A DNA stretch of 35,079 nt, taken from positions 1-35,079 of the forward strand of contig CAJCHN010000075.1 in the NCBI GenBank assembly GCA_903970285.1, in the 5' to 3' direction. The notes beneath the pieces were generated by a model. The model was given only the letters and a program-made list of their open reading frames with translations. It was not told the origin of the DNA and did not search any database. This document shows positions 6,637-14,235 of this stretch, one piece after another. The DNA comes from Rhodanobacteraceae bacterium (GTDB lineage Bacteria; Acidobacteriota; Terriglobia; Terriglobales; Acidobacteriaceae). Each line of letters starts with the position of its first letter. Position 1 is the stretch's first letter. A program made the translations under genes and the position numbers.

Positions 6637-9051
6637 TTACTGCCATGCGACGGTGGTCGCGGCGTTCAGATCGAACCCGATCGCCGGCAGGCCGTTCGGA
6701 TCGTTCTCGAGGGTCGCGTTTCTCCCGTTCACCGTCACGCTGTGCGGCGTCACGAAGCGCCAGCGCAGGATGATGTGCGGCGTGAGGTTTTTCGCCGGGG
6801 CGGCAGTGCCGAAATCGGGCGGGGTGATCTTCAGCGTGTCGCCGGAGCGGACGAGCGTGCGCCCTTCGAAGTCCGTGATCCGGGTGTCGCTTTGCGCCGC
6901 TTCGCCCAGAATTTCGAAGACCCGCCGGTTGTCGAGCGTATGGACCTTCTGGTTGCCGGATTCGTCCGCCGGGACCAGCGTCATGACGTCTTCGGGAATC
7001 TTCGGCAGGATCGTTCCTTTGCGGGCAAAGACCGGGATGGTGTCGAGCGGAGCCTTGACCACCAGCGTCGCCGGTCCGGTAGCAGGCTCGCCGGTGAACA
7101 GGTTCAGCCAGTCGCCGGCAGGCAGGTACACAGGCCGGCTGGTGTTCTGGTCGAGCACCGGCGCCACCAGCAAGTCGGGCCCGAACAGGTACTCGTCCTT
7201 GATCTCGCGGGCGCGGGCATCGTCCTGGTAGCCCAGCACCAGCGCCCGCATGATCGGCACGCCGGAGAGCGCGGCCTGCTGCGCGGCGGCATAGCGGTAG
7301 GGAAACAGCGACATGTGCAGCACGGCGAATTTGCGGTAGGTGTCGAGCGCCGGCGTTGCGCCCGGGCTGCCCTGGTCGAAGGTCCACGGCGTGATGTTGG
7401 CCTGGCTGTGAATCTCCATCACCGGGGTGAATGCGGCGAACTCCGTCCATCGCTGCAGCAGCGTGGGATTGGGCGTGTCCGGCTGCTTCTCGTAGCCGCC
7501 CAGGTCGGCAGACCAAAGCGGCATGCCGGATAAACCCGCCGACAAGCCTGCGGTGACCACCGTGGGCAGACCATTGGCCGGACTGAAGCTGGCCTCGTTA
7601 TCGCCTGCCCACACGAAGCCGATGCCATTTGCCCCGGTAGTGACCGAACGGCAAAACAGCGCGCCATCTCCCTTCAGGTCGTTCTGCACCACCTCTTCGA
7701 CCGCGTTGTTGTAAAGCGCAGCGTAGCGATTGCGCATCAGCCGCGGGTCGGTGCCGTCGCCGAACTTCAGGTCCGGCGTCAGGAACGAGCCCTCCGCGTC
7801 ATCATCCTTGAAGCCGTCGGCGCCGGCTGCGACCGCCAGGCGAAGCTGGTCCTGCCACCAGGCTTTGGCATTCCGATTGGTGAAGTCGATCAGCGATCCC
7901 TGGCCCTTCCACCACCCGCCCACGTAGGGGCTTCCGTCCGCCCTGCGCACAAAGAACCCGCGCTCGGCCGCCACCGCATAGTTGGGGCTCACCTCGTCGA
8001 TCTTGCCGGAGAAACCCGGCTCGCTGGGCGGCCCGGATTTGTTGTTGATCCAGGGTGTATGCCAAAGCACCAGCTTGTACCCGGATTCATGCAGATGCTT
8101 CACCATGGCCGGCGCATCGTCGAACTGCCTGGGGTTGAACTGGTAGGAGTTGTACGCCGTCTCCCATGGCGAATCGAGCACGATGACCGAGGCCGGAAGG
8201 CCAAGTTCACGCGCCCGGTCTACATCCTCGCGCACCTCTTTCTCGGAGCTGTGGAAGTCGCGCGACTGCCAGGGCGCGAACGCCCAGTACGGCGGAACGA
8301 TGACGCGTCCGGCGAGCGCGGAAAATGCCGACAGAATGGCCGGGAAGCGGCCCGGCGCATCCGGCGCCCCGGTAAAGAGCAGCAGCCGCAGGCGGTCGGT
8401 GACCGCGTCGATGGTGATCTGCTCTTTGTCCGACGCGTTGAAGTCGAAAGTTGCGTCGCCAGTGGTCTGCAGCCACATGCCAAAGCCGCTGGTGGACATG
8501 AAAAACGGGATGGGCTTGTAGGTACTCGAGCCCTTCGGCCCCGGCGTATCGAGCGAGAGATTGTGGACCACGGTGTGCGCCCGGTCGAGCGTGTCGAAGT
8601 GCTCGCCGGTCCCGTAGTACGAGGCGGAGTCGGTCACATAGAAGCGCCAGTACCCCACGTCGTAGGCCAGCGATGTCAACTCATAAACGCCCGGAGAAAC
8701 CAGCTTGAGGTGCAGCTTGGAGGTCTCGACGCGGTCGCCGTTGAAGTCGAAGTCGTGCATGAGCAGGGTCTTGCCCGAGGGCAGCGTCAGCGCGATCGAA
8801 TCCAGCGACGTGCGGCTGAAGCCCTCGACGGCCGCTTCGTCATGCGGCGCTGCCTGCTCCGTCGCCGGAGCGGCCGCGGCCTGAGCGGCCGCAGGAGCCG
8901 CTGGAGCCGTCGGAGCGGTCGCAGGAGCGGCTGGAATCGAAGGAGCCGTAGGAGCCGTAGGAGTCTCCTGACAGGAGAGCGTCCGGGCGGAAACAGATCC
9001 GGCCGCGAAGCTGAGCGACAACGCGAGCGGGAGTGCGGAACGGATGTGCAT
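6637..9051 (-). CDS. Secreted glycoside hydrolase family 31 (alpha-glucosidase/alpha-xylosidase type)
   Basis: An 804-aa exported retaining alpha-glycosidase. After a signal peptide (about 1-22) comes a Pro/Ala/Thr-rich low-complexity linker (about 30-68). An N-terminal beta-sandwich region follows, then the TIM barrel from about 250 (PPYWAFAPWQSRDF). The nucleophile region FKDDDAEG places the nucleophile at Asp417 and the acid/base at Asp484 (WAGDN), followed by the family stretch AGLSAGLSGMPLWSADLGGY. C-terminal beta domains carry LPAGDWLNLFTGE. Length is normal for GH31. The exact substrate is not readable; given the neighbouring L-fucose genes, an alpha-xylosidase acting on fucosylated xyloglucan is one option, but alpha-glucosidase is equally possible. 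Start has GAGG at good spacing. Confidence 0.9.
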   Translation of the reverse strand: MHIRSALPLALSLSFAAGSVSARTLSCQETPTAPTAPSIPAAPATAPTAPAAPAAAQAAAAPATEQAAPHDEAAVEGFSRTSLDSIALTLPSGKTLLMHDFDFNGDRVETSKLHLKLVSPGVYELTSLAYDVGYWRFYVTDSASYYGTGEHFDTLDRAHTVVHNLSLDTPGPKGSSTYKPIPFFMSTSGFGMWLQTTGDATFDFNASDKEQITIDAVTDRLRLLLFTGAPDAPGRFPAILSAFSALAGRVIVPPYWAFAPWQSRDFHSSEKEVREDVDRARELGLPASVIVLDSPWETAYNSYQFNPRQFDDAPAMVKHLHESGYKLVLWHTPWINNKSGPPSEPGFSGKIDEVSPNYAVAAERGFFVRRADGSPYVGGWWKGQGSLIDFTNRNAKAWWQDQLRLAVAAGADGFKDDDAEGSFLTPDLKFGDGTDPRLMRNRYAALYNNAVEEVVQNDLKGDGALFCRSVTTGANGIGFVWAGDNEASFSPANGLPTVVTAGLSAGLSGMPLWSADLGGYEKQPDTPNPTLLQRWTEFAAFTPVMEIHSQANITPWTFDQGSPGATPALDTYRKFAVLHMSLFPYRYAAAQQAALSGVPIMRALVLGYQDDARAREIKDEYLFGPDLLVAPVLDQNTSRPVYLPAGDWLNLFTGEPATGPATLVVKAPLDTIPVFARKGTILPKIPEDVMTLVPADESGNQKVHTLDNRRVFEILGEAAQSDTRITDFEGRTLVRSGDTLKITPPDFGTAAPAKNLTPHIILRWRFVTPHSVTVNGRNATLENDPNGLPAIGFDLNAATTVAWQ

Positions 9052-9097
9052 GGCGGCCTCGGCTTGCGGAACCGGCGCTGGGGAGGCGCCGTCGTCT

Positions 9098-9103
9098 ACT
9101 GTA
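9098..9103 (-). promoter_or_regulatory. Possible -10 box of the GH31 gene (TACAGT)
   Basis: TACAGT on the minus strand would start a transcript with a leader of about 40 bases containing the GAGG Shine-Dalgarno next to the ATG. There is no clear -35. Confidence 0.3.
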
Positions 9104-9141
9104 CCGCAGGCCGGTGACGAGGGCGCCGGGGACGCCCGCCG

Positions 9142-10086
9142 CTACATGTTCGTGTGGCCGCCGCGCATCTCCTCATTGAAGGTGGGCTTGATGAATGCCA
9201 GGGCTTCCGCCAGGTGAGCGCGAAACTCCTCCGCGCGTGCTCGCAATGCGTCACTGGCAGACGCAAACTCACCGCCCGCCGCGAGCGTCACCAGGCCCTC
9301 CTTCGCCAGCGTAGCCGCCGACGCTTTCAGGTCGGCCGGCGTGGTGTTCAGATACTGTGCATCCTGCGGGTCCGCCAGCCATACTGGCGCGCCGCCGCCC
9401 AGCGCCGCCGAAAACCAGTAGGTCTTCGCCGCCAGAAACTGCCTGCGCTGCGGCTCCGCGGTGTCGTTGAAGATAAACTTCTTCTGCCACAGCGAGTAGT
9501 AGCGCGTGGTCACCGGCACCGGCTGGCGGTTGCCCGACTTCACCAGCTCGAGCTGACCCATATCGAACGTCTTGCGCACCGCGTTCAGGATGAACGACTC
9601 GGCAAATGGCTGCTCCGGCGCGCGCACAATCTCGCGGAAGGTCACAGTCATCGCCGCGGCAATCTTGGCATGCAGGGGGCTGGGCCGGCCATCCGCGTCG
9701 GGGGCCAGCAGGTGCACCTGCCCATGCACCACCGAGGTGTCGGCGCCGGCGGTCGACTCATGAAACGGCCACGCGAACTGGGTGTAGCGCAGCGGAATGC
9801 CGCTCAGCGTCAGAATCGCATCCGGCAGCGGATTCTGGAGCCGCTTCGCCGTATCCGCCACAAAGAGGTTGAGCTGCTCGGCGAACTCCGGCCGATCCAC
9901 GTCGAAGGAGTCCGAAAGCTCAAGCTGTAACTGCTTCTCCGGATGTCCGGAGAGCGCAAGCGCAAACCGCGTGGTGGGGTCGCCGGCAAAGCTGGTGGCC
10001 GGCTCGGAGCTGAGGACGAGGACGCCGTGCGCGGCGGCGAAGGCGGTAAGGCGCGGAATCAAGGCGGAGTTGGTGGCGAGAGACAT
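9142..10086 (-). CDS. Hypothetical protein (314 aa)
   Basis: A soluble protein that I cannot assign. There is no signal peptide or membrane segment. It shows an N-terminal alpha/beta region, a central stretch with PLRYTQFAWPFHES and VVHGQVHLL, and a Leu/Ala/Glu-rich helical C-terminus from about 255 (KASAATLAKEGL, then ALRARAEEFRAHLAEALAF). Codon use and GC match the neighbours. A TAGAAT box lies exactly six bases before the ATG with GGAGGC between, so it is probably a leaderless single-gene transcript. It is divergent from the Na+/H+ antiporter gene. The role is unknown. Confidence 0.8.
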   Translation of the reverse strand: MSLATNSALIPRLTAFAAAHGVLVLSSEPATSFAGDPTTRFALALSGHPEKQLQLELSDSFDVDRPEFAEQLNLFVADTAKRLQNPLPDAILTLSGIPLRYTQFAWPFHESTAGADTSVVHGQVHLLAPDADGRPSPLHAKIAAAMTVTFREIVRAPEQPFAESFILNAVRKTFDMGQLELVKSGNRQPVPVTTRYYSLWQKKFIFNDTAEPQRRQFLAAKTYWFSAALGGGAPVWLADPQDAQYLNTTPADLKASAATLAKEGLVTLAAGGEFASASDALRARAEEFRAHLAEALAFIKPTFNEEMRGGHTNM

Positions 10087-10092
10087 GCCTCC

Positions 10093-10098
10093 ATTCTA
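10093..10098 (-). promoter_or_regulatory. -10 box (TAGAAT), 6 nt before the 314-aa protein
   Basis: Minus-strand TAGAAT, then GGAGGC, then ATG at 10086. The GGAGG would lie at or before the transcript start and so is unlikely to serve as a Shine-Dalgarno. Confidence 0.6.
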
Positions 10099-10199
10099 AA
10101 GGTTTTGACTTTGATCCAAGATGCCTTAACCGAGAACGTGCAGCGTAGAACGAACATCGCGAGCAACTTCCTCTCTCCACCTGCTCCGCGGAATCTCGA

Positions 10200-10205
10200 T
10201 AGACT
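10200..10205 (+). promoter_or_regulatory. -10 box (TAGACT), 6 nt before the antiporter gene
   Basis: TAGACT, then CGGCCT, then the ATG at 10212. This favours 10212 over the second ATG at 10218 as the start. Confidence 0.55.
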
Positions 10206-10211
10206 CGGCCT

Positions 10212-11465
10212 ATGACGATGCTTGGCCTGCTGAGCGTGTTGTTTACCGCCGCCGCCCTGTTTGGCTGGCTGAGCGAGCGCGTGCTCAAGGTGCCGCAGAC
10301 CATCGGCTCCATGGGTCTCACCGTCTTCGCCTCGGTCGCGCTCATCCTGCTCAGCGGCGTCGACCCCGCGCTGCATCAGTGGGCGCTCGGCGTGGTCGGC
10401 CAGGTCGATCTCCGCGTGCTCATCCTGCATGGCGGCCTGGGCCTGCTGCTCTTCGCCGGAGCCTTCCTGCTCAACCTGGACGTGCTCCGTTGCGAGAAGC
10501 TTCCGGTCGGCATGCTCGCCGTCTTCGCCACGCTGCTCTCGACCGCGGGCGTCGCAACCCTTGCCTTCTACACCCTGCCGCTGCTTGGCCTGCGCGTCAG
10601 CTGGATCGAGGCCATGCTGTTCGGCGCGCTCATCTCGCCGACCGACCCCATCGCCGTGCTGGAAATGCTGCAGCGCGTCGGTGTCGATAAGGAGATTGAA
10701 GCCCAGCTCGCCGGGGAGTCCCTGTTCAACGACGGTGTGGGCGCGGTCCTGTTCCTCGCGGTCCTGGGCATGGCCGAAGGCCGGCAGATCACGCTCGGCC
10801 ACACCGCCGCGCTGCTGATCGTGCAGGCAGGTGGTGGCCTGCTGCTGGGGGTTGCGCTCGCCTGGCTCGCCAGCGAGATGATGCGCCGCGTCGATCGCTA
10901 CCAGGTCGAAATCCTCATCACCCTCGCGCTCGCGCTCGGCGGCTATGCGGTCGCGGACCGGCTGCATCTCTCCGCTCCGCTCGAAGCGGTCGCTGCCGGC
11001 CTCGCGCTACGCCAGTTCAACTCCAAACATACCCACCGCGAGATCTCACACGAGGACCTCGAGCGTTTCTGGACGCTGGTCGACGAGGTCCAGAACGCGA
11101 TCCTGTTCGTCGTGCTCGGGCTCGAAGTGCTGGCAATCGACTTCACGCGCAAGAGCTTCTTCGTTGGTTCAGCGGCGATCGTCATAGTCAGTGTGGCGCG
11201 CGTGGTCAGCGTGGTCGCGGTGATGGCCGCAGTGCGGCTGATGCAGCCCCGTCTGCGCACCTCGCTGCTGGCGCTCAGCTGGGGCGGCCTGCGTGGCGGC
11301 CTCTCCATCGCCCTGGCGCTGAGCGTTCCGGTGGCGGCCGGGCAGCACTGGATCCTGGCAACCACCTACCTGGTGGTGGTCTTCTCGGTCATCGTGCAGG
11401 GCGGCAGCCTGAACGCGGTGATGAAGTGGAAGCGGCCGAGGCTGGAGTCGAAGCTCGCGGTCTAG
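10212..11465 (+). CDS. Na+/H+ antiporter, CPA1 family (NhaP-like)
   Basis: A 417-aa inner-membrane cation:proton antiporter with about 12 hydrophobic segments and no long C-terminal cytoplasmic tail. The CPA1 hallmarks are present: SPTDPIAV with Asp145 in an unwound helix, and ESLFNDGVG with the Asn173–Asp174 pair that binds the transported ion. A late RGGLSIALAL stretch carries the conserved Arg. It should exchange cytoplasmic Na+ (or K+) for protons in pH and salt homeostasis. The gene stands alone, 70 bases before tgt. Both family and mechanism are secure; the ion preference is not. Confidence 0.92.
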   Translation: MTMLGLLSVLFTAAALFGWLSERVLKVPQTIGSMGLTVFASVALILLSGVDPALHQWALGVVGQVDLRVLILHGGLGLLLFAGAFLLNLDVLRCEKLPVGMLAVFATLLSTAGVATLAFYTLPLLGLRVSWIEAMLFGALISPTDPIAVLEMLQRVGVDKEIEAQLAGESLFNDGVGAVLFLAVLGMAEGRQITLGHTAALLIVQAGGGLLLGVALAWLASEMMRRVDRYQVEILITLALALGGYAVADRLHLSAPLEAVAAGLALRQFNSKHTHREISHEDLERFWTLVDEVQNAILFVVLGLEVLAIDFTRKSFFVGSAAIVIVSVARVVSVVAVMAAVRLMQPRLRTSLLALSWGGLRGGLSIALALSVPVAAGQHWILATTYLVVVFSVIVQGGSLNAVMKWKRPRLESKLAV

Positions 11466-11523
11466 CGGGCCGGGCGAAGCAATGGGCGGCGTCCGGGACC
11501 GAAACCGGCTAAAGCCTACTCTT

Positions 11524-11529
11524 TAGAAT
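11524..11529 (+). promoter_or_regulatory. -10 box of tgt (TAGAAT), 6 nt before start
   Basis: TAGAAT, then GGCTGG, then the tgt ATG at 11536. No Shine-Dalgarno is present, so tgt is probably translated from a leaderless mRNA. Confidence 0.6.
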
Positions 11530-11535
11530 GGCTGG

Positions 11536-12714
11536 ATGGGTTCAGGTTTTCAGCTCTTCCATACCGTTCCCGGCGGTGGCCGGCGCGGCCGTCTCAACCT
11601 TCCGCATGGCACGGTCGAAACCCCCGTCTTCATGCCGGTGGGCACCGCCGCCACCGTCAAGGCGGTCGACCAGCGAACCCTTGAAACCCTCGGCGAAAGC
11701 GCCGCCGGCGCGCAGATCATCCTCGCCAATACCTATCACCTCTATCTGCGCCCCGGCCACGAGCTGATCCGGCGCCTGGGCGGGGTCCATCGGTTTATGA
11801 GCTGGGACCGCCCCATGCTCACCGACTCCGGCGGCTTCCAGGTCTTCTCCCTCAGCCAGTTGCGCACGATCACGCCCGAAGGCGTCGAGTTCCGGTCTCA
11901 TCTGGACGGCAGCAAACACTTCTTCTCGCCCGAGCACTCCATGGGGGTGCAGATCGCGCTCGGGGCCGACATCCTGATGGCCTTCGATGAGTGCGTCGAG
12001 CATCCCGCCAGCTATGAGCGCACCCGCGACTCGCTCGGCCTGACCCACGCCTGGGCGGAGCGTTCCGTCCGCTACTTCGCCGAGCACAAGCACGAAGTCC
12101 CCTGGTTTGAAGCCAGAGACGGCCAGACTCAGCGCCTCTTCGGCATCGTGCAGGGTGGCATGTATCCCGATCTGCGCCGCGAATCCGCCGCGCGGCTGGT
12201 GGAGATGGACCTGCCCGGCTACGCCATCGGCGGCCTGGCGGTCGGCGAGCCGCGCGAGGTCACCCGCGACATGATCGCCCGGACCCTCGAGTGGCTGCCG
12301 CAGGACAAGCCCCGCTACGTGATGGGGGTCGGCTATCCCGACGAGATCGAGGAGTACGCGCGCATGGGCGTCGACATGATGGACTGCGTGCTGCCCACGC
12401 GTTCCGGCCGCCACGGCCTGGTGTTTGCGCGGCTCGACGGCGAACTTACCCGGCTCAACCTCAAGAAGCTGGAGTTTGCCGAAGATCGGCGTCCCATCGA
12501 CCCCGCCTGCACCTGCCCGGTCTGCCGCCGGTACACCCGCGCCTACCTTCGCCACCTCTTCTCGTCGGGTGAGCCGCTGGCCGCGAGCCTGCTCTCGATT
12601 CACAACCTCAGCTTCTATCTCGACACCATGGAGCGCGTCCGCCGCGACCTGGCTGGAACCGGGCTGCCGCAAGAAAGCGAAAGCAGCCAAGCGACTTCTA
12701 CGCCCGCCGCGTAG
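11536..12714 (+). CDS. tgt: tRNA-guanine transglycosylase (queuine tRNA-ribosyltransferase)
   Basis: A 392-aa TGT that exchanges guanine-34 for preQ1 in tRNAs for Asp, Asn, His and Tyr. Visible are LANTYHLYLRPG, DSGGFQVFSL with Asp97, the nucleophile Asp280 in GVDMMDCVLPTR, the recognition loops GIVQGGMY and GYAIGGLAVGE, and the zinc site Cys325, Cys327, Cys330 and His356. Length and motif spacing agree closely with the Zymomonas-type enzyme. The motif TRSGRHG has His where Zymomonas has Asn. tgt sits upstream of yajC–secD–secF, a widely conserved order; here a DUF2007-like gene lies between. The start codon follows TAGAAT by six bases. Confidence 0.97.
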   Translation: MGSGFQLFHTVPGGGRRGRLNLPHGTVETPVFMPVGTAATVKAVDQRTLETLGESAAGAQIILANTYHLYLRPGHELIRRLGGVHRFMSWDRPMLTDSGGFQVFSLSQLRTITPEGVEFRSHLDGSKHFFSPEHSMGVQIALGADILMAFDECVEHPASYERTRDSLGLTHAWAERSVRYFAEHKHEVPWFEARDGQTQRLFGIVQGGMYPDLRRESAARLVEMDLPGYAIGGLAVGEPREVTRDMIARTLEWLPQDKPRYVMGVGYPDEIEEYARMGVDMMDCVLPTRSGRHGLVFARLDGELTRLNLKKLEFAEDRRPIDPACTCPVCRRYTRAYLRHLFSSGEPLAASLLSIHNLSFYLDTMERVRRDLAGTGLPQESESSQATSTPAA

Positions 12715-12775
12715 TCTCAAGGAGTTGGCAGCCGCACGGGGAGCGCGTGGGGCAGACCAGAACGGCGGAGGAACG

Positions 12776-13537
12776 ATGGACGGAGAGCTGGACCGGTTAC
12801 GGCGTTTGTATGCGGCGATGGAAGACGAACATGTTCTCGACTTGGCGCGGGATATGGAGGATTTGACGGTAGACGCGAAGCTGGCGCTGACGGACGAACT
12901 GCGCCGCCGCAACCTGGCACCGCCGCCGGTTGCGCCCCTGGCCAGCCCGGTGCTGGTGCAATCCGGCCCGGCCCCCGAGCCAATCGTCGAAGAAGAACGC
13001 GCCTTCGGCTTTGGCGTCGGCGTCCCCGGCATCTTCCCGGGGGGCGAGCCGGCTGTCGAACAGGCGCTCGAACCTGGCGGTGAAGTCCGCTCCGGCATGG
13101 TGGGCCTCATCTCCTTCTTTGACGGGCTGGAGCTCTCGCGTGCGTGCGCCGCGCTTGAAGATGCGGATATCTCACCGGCCATCGAGGAGATCGCCGGCGA
13201 CCCCACCATCGGCACCTCGCCCCGCATGGAGCTCTGGGTCGACGCTGCCGATATCGAACGCAGCAAGCTCATCCTGCGCCAGAAGCTCGGCCTGTTTCCG
13301 CTGCCGGAGGTGGACGAGGCCGGCGACCAGGAGGAGATTCCGGCTGGAGACGGCACGGTCGGCCAGTTTGCCTCGAATGCCGAGGCGAACGAGGTGCGAG
13401 CGCTGCTGACGCAGTCCGGCTTTGCCGCGATCGTCGATGCCCCCGAGGACGCCGAAGACGCGTGGCTGGTGAAGGTCGATCCAGCCGAGCAGGAAGCTGC
13501 ACTGGCCCTGCTCGCCCGGCACCTCGGCGTCGAGTAG
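12776..13537 (+). CDS. Hypothetical protein with two DUF2007-like domains
   Basis: A 253-aa acidic soluble protein. The start ATG has an excellent GGAGG Shine-Dalgarno five bases away; longer in-frame reading upstream overlaps tgt and is rejected. After a short helical N-terminus (DRLRRLYAAMEDEHVLD, residues 5-21) and a Pro-rich linker, two similar alpha/beta segments appear, at about 105-180 and 195-253. Each follows the pattern F....EA......L...DI.A, an acidic loop, then L.V....IERSKLIL or VKVDPAEQEAALALL. This is the look of DUF2007-type (putative signal-transducing/PII-like) domains. It is 61 bases after tgt and has an ordinary ribosome site, so it is probably the second gene of a tgt operon. 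Function unknown. Confidence 0.8.
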   Translation: MDGELDRLRRLYAAMEDEHVLDLARDMEDLTVDAKLALTDELRRRNLAPPPVAPLASPVLVQSGPAPEPIVEEERAFGFGVGVPGIFPGGEPAVEQALEPGGEVRSGMVGLISFFDGLELSRACAALEDADISPAIEEIAGDPTIGTSPRMELWVDAADIERSKLILRQKLGLFPLPEVDEAGDQEEIPAGDGTVGQFASNAEANEVRALLTQSGFAAIVDAPEDAEDAWLVKVDPAEQEAALALLARHLGVE

Positions 13538-13765
13538 ACCGCAGTCGCATGGAGCTGGAAACGAGGAAAACCTTGCCGGGCGACGCCGGGCCGCCGTGCT
13601 TTTCTTGACACCACGCCATCGCTCCGCCATGCTTAACGGTTGAGAGCCCTGTATTTTCAGGCGCTCCGCAGCTCTCGGCGCACCTGCCGCCGGGCCGCGA
13701 CAATTCAGCTCCTCGGCGCGGCTTGAGCCCTCGGGAAACCCGCCCGCCTGACTGGTAAGTGTGTA

Positions 13766-14086
13766 GTGACCGTTTTGGGAATGTTCCTGCAGTTTGGCGG
13801 CGGCAGTGGCGCGGCCGGTCTCACCAGCTTCGCGTTGCCCGTGCTTGTCATCGCCGCGATGTACTTCCTGCTGATCGCGCCCAACCAGAAGAAACAGAAG
13901 GCGTGGCAGCAGATGCTCTCGAGCCTCAAGGCCGGGGACAAGGTCACCACCTCCGGAGGCCTGCGCGGCACCATCCTCCAGGTGAAGGACGAGGTCGTCG
14001 TGCTGCGCGTGCTCCCCGACAATCTGAAGCTTGAATTCGTCAAGAGCGCCATCTCGGCGGTCACCACGGACGAGGTTAAGAGCTAG
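13766..14086 (+). CDS. yajC: Preprotein translocase subunit YajC
   Basis: A 106-aa single-span inner-membrane protein of the SecDF–YajC accessory complex. It has a transmembrane helix at about residues 21-38 (FALPVLVIAAMYFLLI) followed at once by the family signature APNQKKQKAW and a small beta domain with GDKVTTSGGLRGTI. The GTG at 13766 and the ATG at 13781 are both possible starts; neither has a strong Shine-Dalgarno. The 228 bases upstream hold no gene; a TTGACA at 13605-13610 is a possible -35 without a convincing -10. The order yajC–secD–secF is standard. Confidence 0.93.
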   Translation: MTVLGMFLQFGGGSGAAGLTSFALPVLVIAAMYFLLIAPNQKKQKAWQQMLSSLKAGDKVTTSGGLRGTILQVKDEVVVLRVLPDNLKLEFVKSAISAVTTDEVKS

Positions 14087-14134
14087 GCCAAATGAAATGG
14101 ATGCACCCGCGTCGCGATAGACTGAGGCGACACG

Positions 14135-14165
14135 GATTTCAGATGTTCAGATTTCAGATGTTCAG
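14135..14165 (+). repeat. Exact tandem duplication of a 15-base unit upstream of secD
   Basis: GATTTCAGATGTTCA occurs at 14135-14149 and again at 14150-14164, followed by G. It lies in the yajC–secD gap, which also lacks a clear Shine-Dalgarno for secD. It is probably a recent slippage duplication. Confidence 0.85.
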
Positions 14166-14235
14166 GAAGAGATATTAAGAGCCCCGCGGCGCAGCGTCAC
14201 CGGCCGCAGACGCGGGAATCCTCGAAAACACCATC

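Noticed and set aside
11542..13614. A 690-codon open frame on the minus strand across tgt and the DUF2007-like gene
   Set aside because: It is antisense to genes with diagnostic motifs; the product is Ala/Ser/Arg/Gly-rich without domains, as expected in the mirror frame of GC-rich coding DNA.
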